Shown one piece after another: positions 6,466-7,012 of a stretch of 7,012 bases of DNA. The notes beneath the pieces were generated by a model. It saw nothing but the letters and a program-made list of their open reading frames with translations. It did not search any database and was not told the DNA's origin. Position 1 is the stretch's first letter. Each line of letters opens with the position of its first letter. The position numbers and the translations under genes were made by a program. Source of the stretch: JAHJTW01 sp964545545 (GTDB taxonomy: Bacteria; Krumholzibacteriota; Krumholzibacteriia; LZORAL124-64-63); assembly GCA_964545545.1 (NCBI GenBank), contig CAZJGK010000116.1, positions 1-7,012 on the forward strand, given 5' to 3'.

Positions 6466-6838
6466 ATGGGCATCCGGATCAACACGAACATCAGTTCCAT
6501 CAACACCCAGCGCCACCTGCTCAATTNNNNNNNNNNNNNNNNNNNNNNNNNNNNNNNNNNNNNNNNNNNNNNNNNNNNNNNNNNNNNNNNNNNNNNNNNN
6601 NNNNNNNNNNNNNNNNNNNNNNNNNNTCGGCGCCATCCAGAATCGTCTGGAGAGTTCCATCCGGAACATCAACCTGCAGAGTGAGAACCTGGCCGCTGCC
6701 AACAGCCGGATCCGGGACGTGGACGTGGCGAAGGAAACTTCGACCTTGACCAGCTACCAGATCCTGCAACAGGCCGGCATTTCCATGCTGACGCAGGCCA
6801 AGCAGTCCCAGGGTCTGGCCCTGGCTTTGTTCCAGTAG
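6466..6838 (+). CDS. fliC: Flagellin 3, interrupted by an assembly gap
   Basis: The start (6466-6526) encodes GIRINTNISSIN and following residues; the end (6627-6838) encodes a flagellin C-terminus finishing ALALFQ. The two parts lie in different frames across the 100 Ns, so a straight translation is wrong after residue 20. The corresponding part of flagellin 2 is 552 nt (184 codons), which would restore the frame; the full protein would then be about 274 residues. The known parts differ from flagellin 2 at one leading base and six trailing bases, with one amino acid change (Ser to Ala in NLSAANS). The start has AAGGAGG (6453-6459) at 6 nt. It is expressed from its own sigma-28 promoter. It is probably an intact gene, not a pseudogene, but the two ends could instead belong to different flagellin copies. 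Confidence 0.88.
6527..6626. other. Assembly gap (100 Ns)
   Basis: There are exactly 100 Ns, the usual placeholder for a gap of unknown length. The flanks are near-identical to flagellin 2, so the gap is where an assembler could not resolve a repeat. The reading frame needs a length divisible by three, which 100 is not. Confidence 0.97.
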
Positions 6839-6849
6839 GGGCGATTCAT

Positions 6850-6873
6850 GGTGGGGGCCTGCTGGCCCCCACC
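6850..6873 (+). terminator. Hairpin between flagellin 3 and the next gene, no T tract
   Basis: GGTGGGGGCC (6850-6859) pairs perfectly with GGCCCCCACC (6864-6873) around a TGCT loop. It starts 12 nt after the flagellin 3 stop. No T run follows, so it is more likely an mRNA 3' stabiliser or partial attenuator that lets some transcription reach the following gene than a full terminator. Confidence 0.5.
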
Positions 6874-6892
6874 GCAAACCGGAGGTGGCAAC

Positions 6893-7012
6893 ATGGCCGC
6901 CATCAGCAACATCACAGGGATTCAAGGTCGAGTAACACCGCAAATTCCGGCTGCGCCAAAAACTTCTGGTGCCGGGGCCCCAAACGCAGGCGGATCGACG
7001 CCGTTGCCTGGG
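6893..7012 (+). CDS. N-terminus of a small protein, possibly FlaG (runs off right edge)
   Basis: Forty codons are open to the right edge from an ATG at 6893 with GGAGGTG (6881-6887) 5 nt upstream, a strong ribosome binding site. The visible residues start MAAISNITGIQGRV and continue as a low-complexity Pro/Ala/Gly/Ser stretch, which looks disordered. FlaG, a small protein linked to filament length, often lies directly after a flagellin gene and has a disordered N-terminus before its conserved C-terminal domain. That domain is beyond the window, so the assignment rests on position and composition only. FliD (cap protein) is less likely because its N-terminus usually begins a structured D0 helix. 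With only a T-less hairpin between, it may be read through from flagellin 3. Confidence 0.6.
   Translation, partial: MAAISNITGIQGRVTPQIPAAPKTSGAGAPNAGGSTPLPG

Noticed and set aside
6466..6684. Flagellin 3 as a frameshifted pseudogene
   Set aside because: The apparent frame change comes only from the arbitrary 100-N placeholder; the missing length inferred from flagellin 2 (552 nt) restores the frame.

Overview
The window comes from a motile, GC-rich diderm bacterium, probably a proteobacterium with a sigma-54 / sigma-28 flagellar hierarchy. Several short flagellin paralogues in a row recall magnetotactic Magnetococcia and some deltaproteobacteria, but the sequence alone does not settle the lineage. 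The region is a flagellar filament locus: three flagellin genes, a FlgM-like anti-sigma factor, and two genes that could modify flagellin.

Minus strand, read from right to left. A GNAT acetyltransferase (4188-3187), a family 2 glycosyltransferase with C-terminal TPR-like helices (3137-2058) and a FlgM-like protein (1960-1583) lie head to tail. A rho-independent terminator at 1498-1536 closes this group. An almost consensus sigma-54 promoter lies in the 97 bp gap before the flgM-like gene. Beyond the terminator, a separate minus-strand gene begins at 1404 and runs off the left edge. Its visible 468 residues show a degenerate receiver domain, a coiled coil, a GAF-like domain and a PAS domain, so it is a sensory or regulatory protein with its output domain outside the window.

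Plus strand. Flagellin 1 (4343-5188) is divergent from the acetyltransferase. Flagellins 2 (5445-6269) and 3 (6466-6838) follow. Flagellin 2 and flagellin 3 each have a clear sigma-28 promoter (TAAA-N15-CCGAT type). Flagellins 1 and 2 are each followed by a strong hairpin. Flagellin 3 is interrupted by exactly 100 Ns, an assembly gap between near-identical repeats whose placeholder length breaks the reading frame. A last partial gene (6893 to the right edge) sits where flaG is commonly found.

Together the sequence suggests a late-class circuit. Sigma-54 would drive the anti-sigma factor, FlgM would hold back sigma-28 until hook completion, and sigma-28 would then drive the filament genes. The glycosyltransferase and acetyltransferase may decorate the filament; that is inferred from position only.
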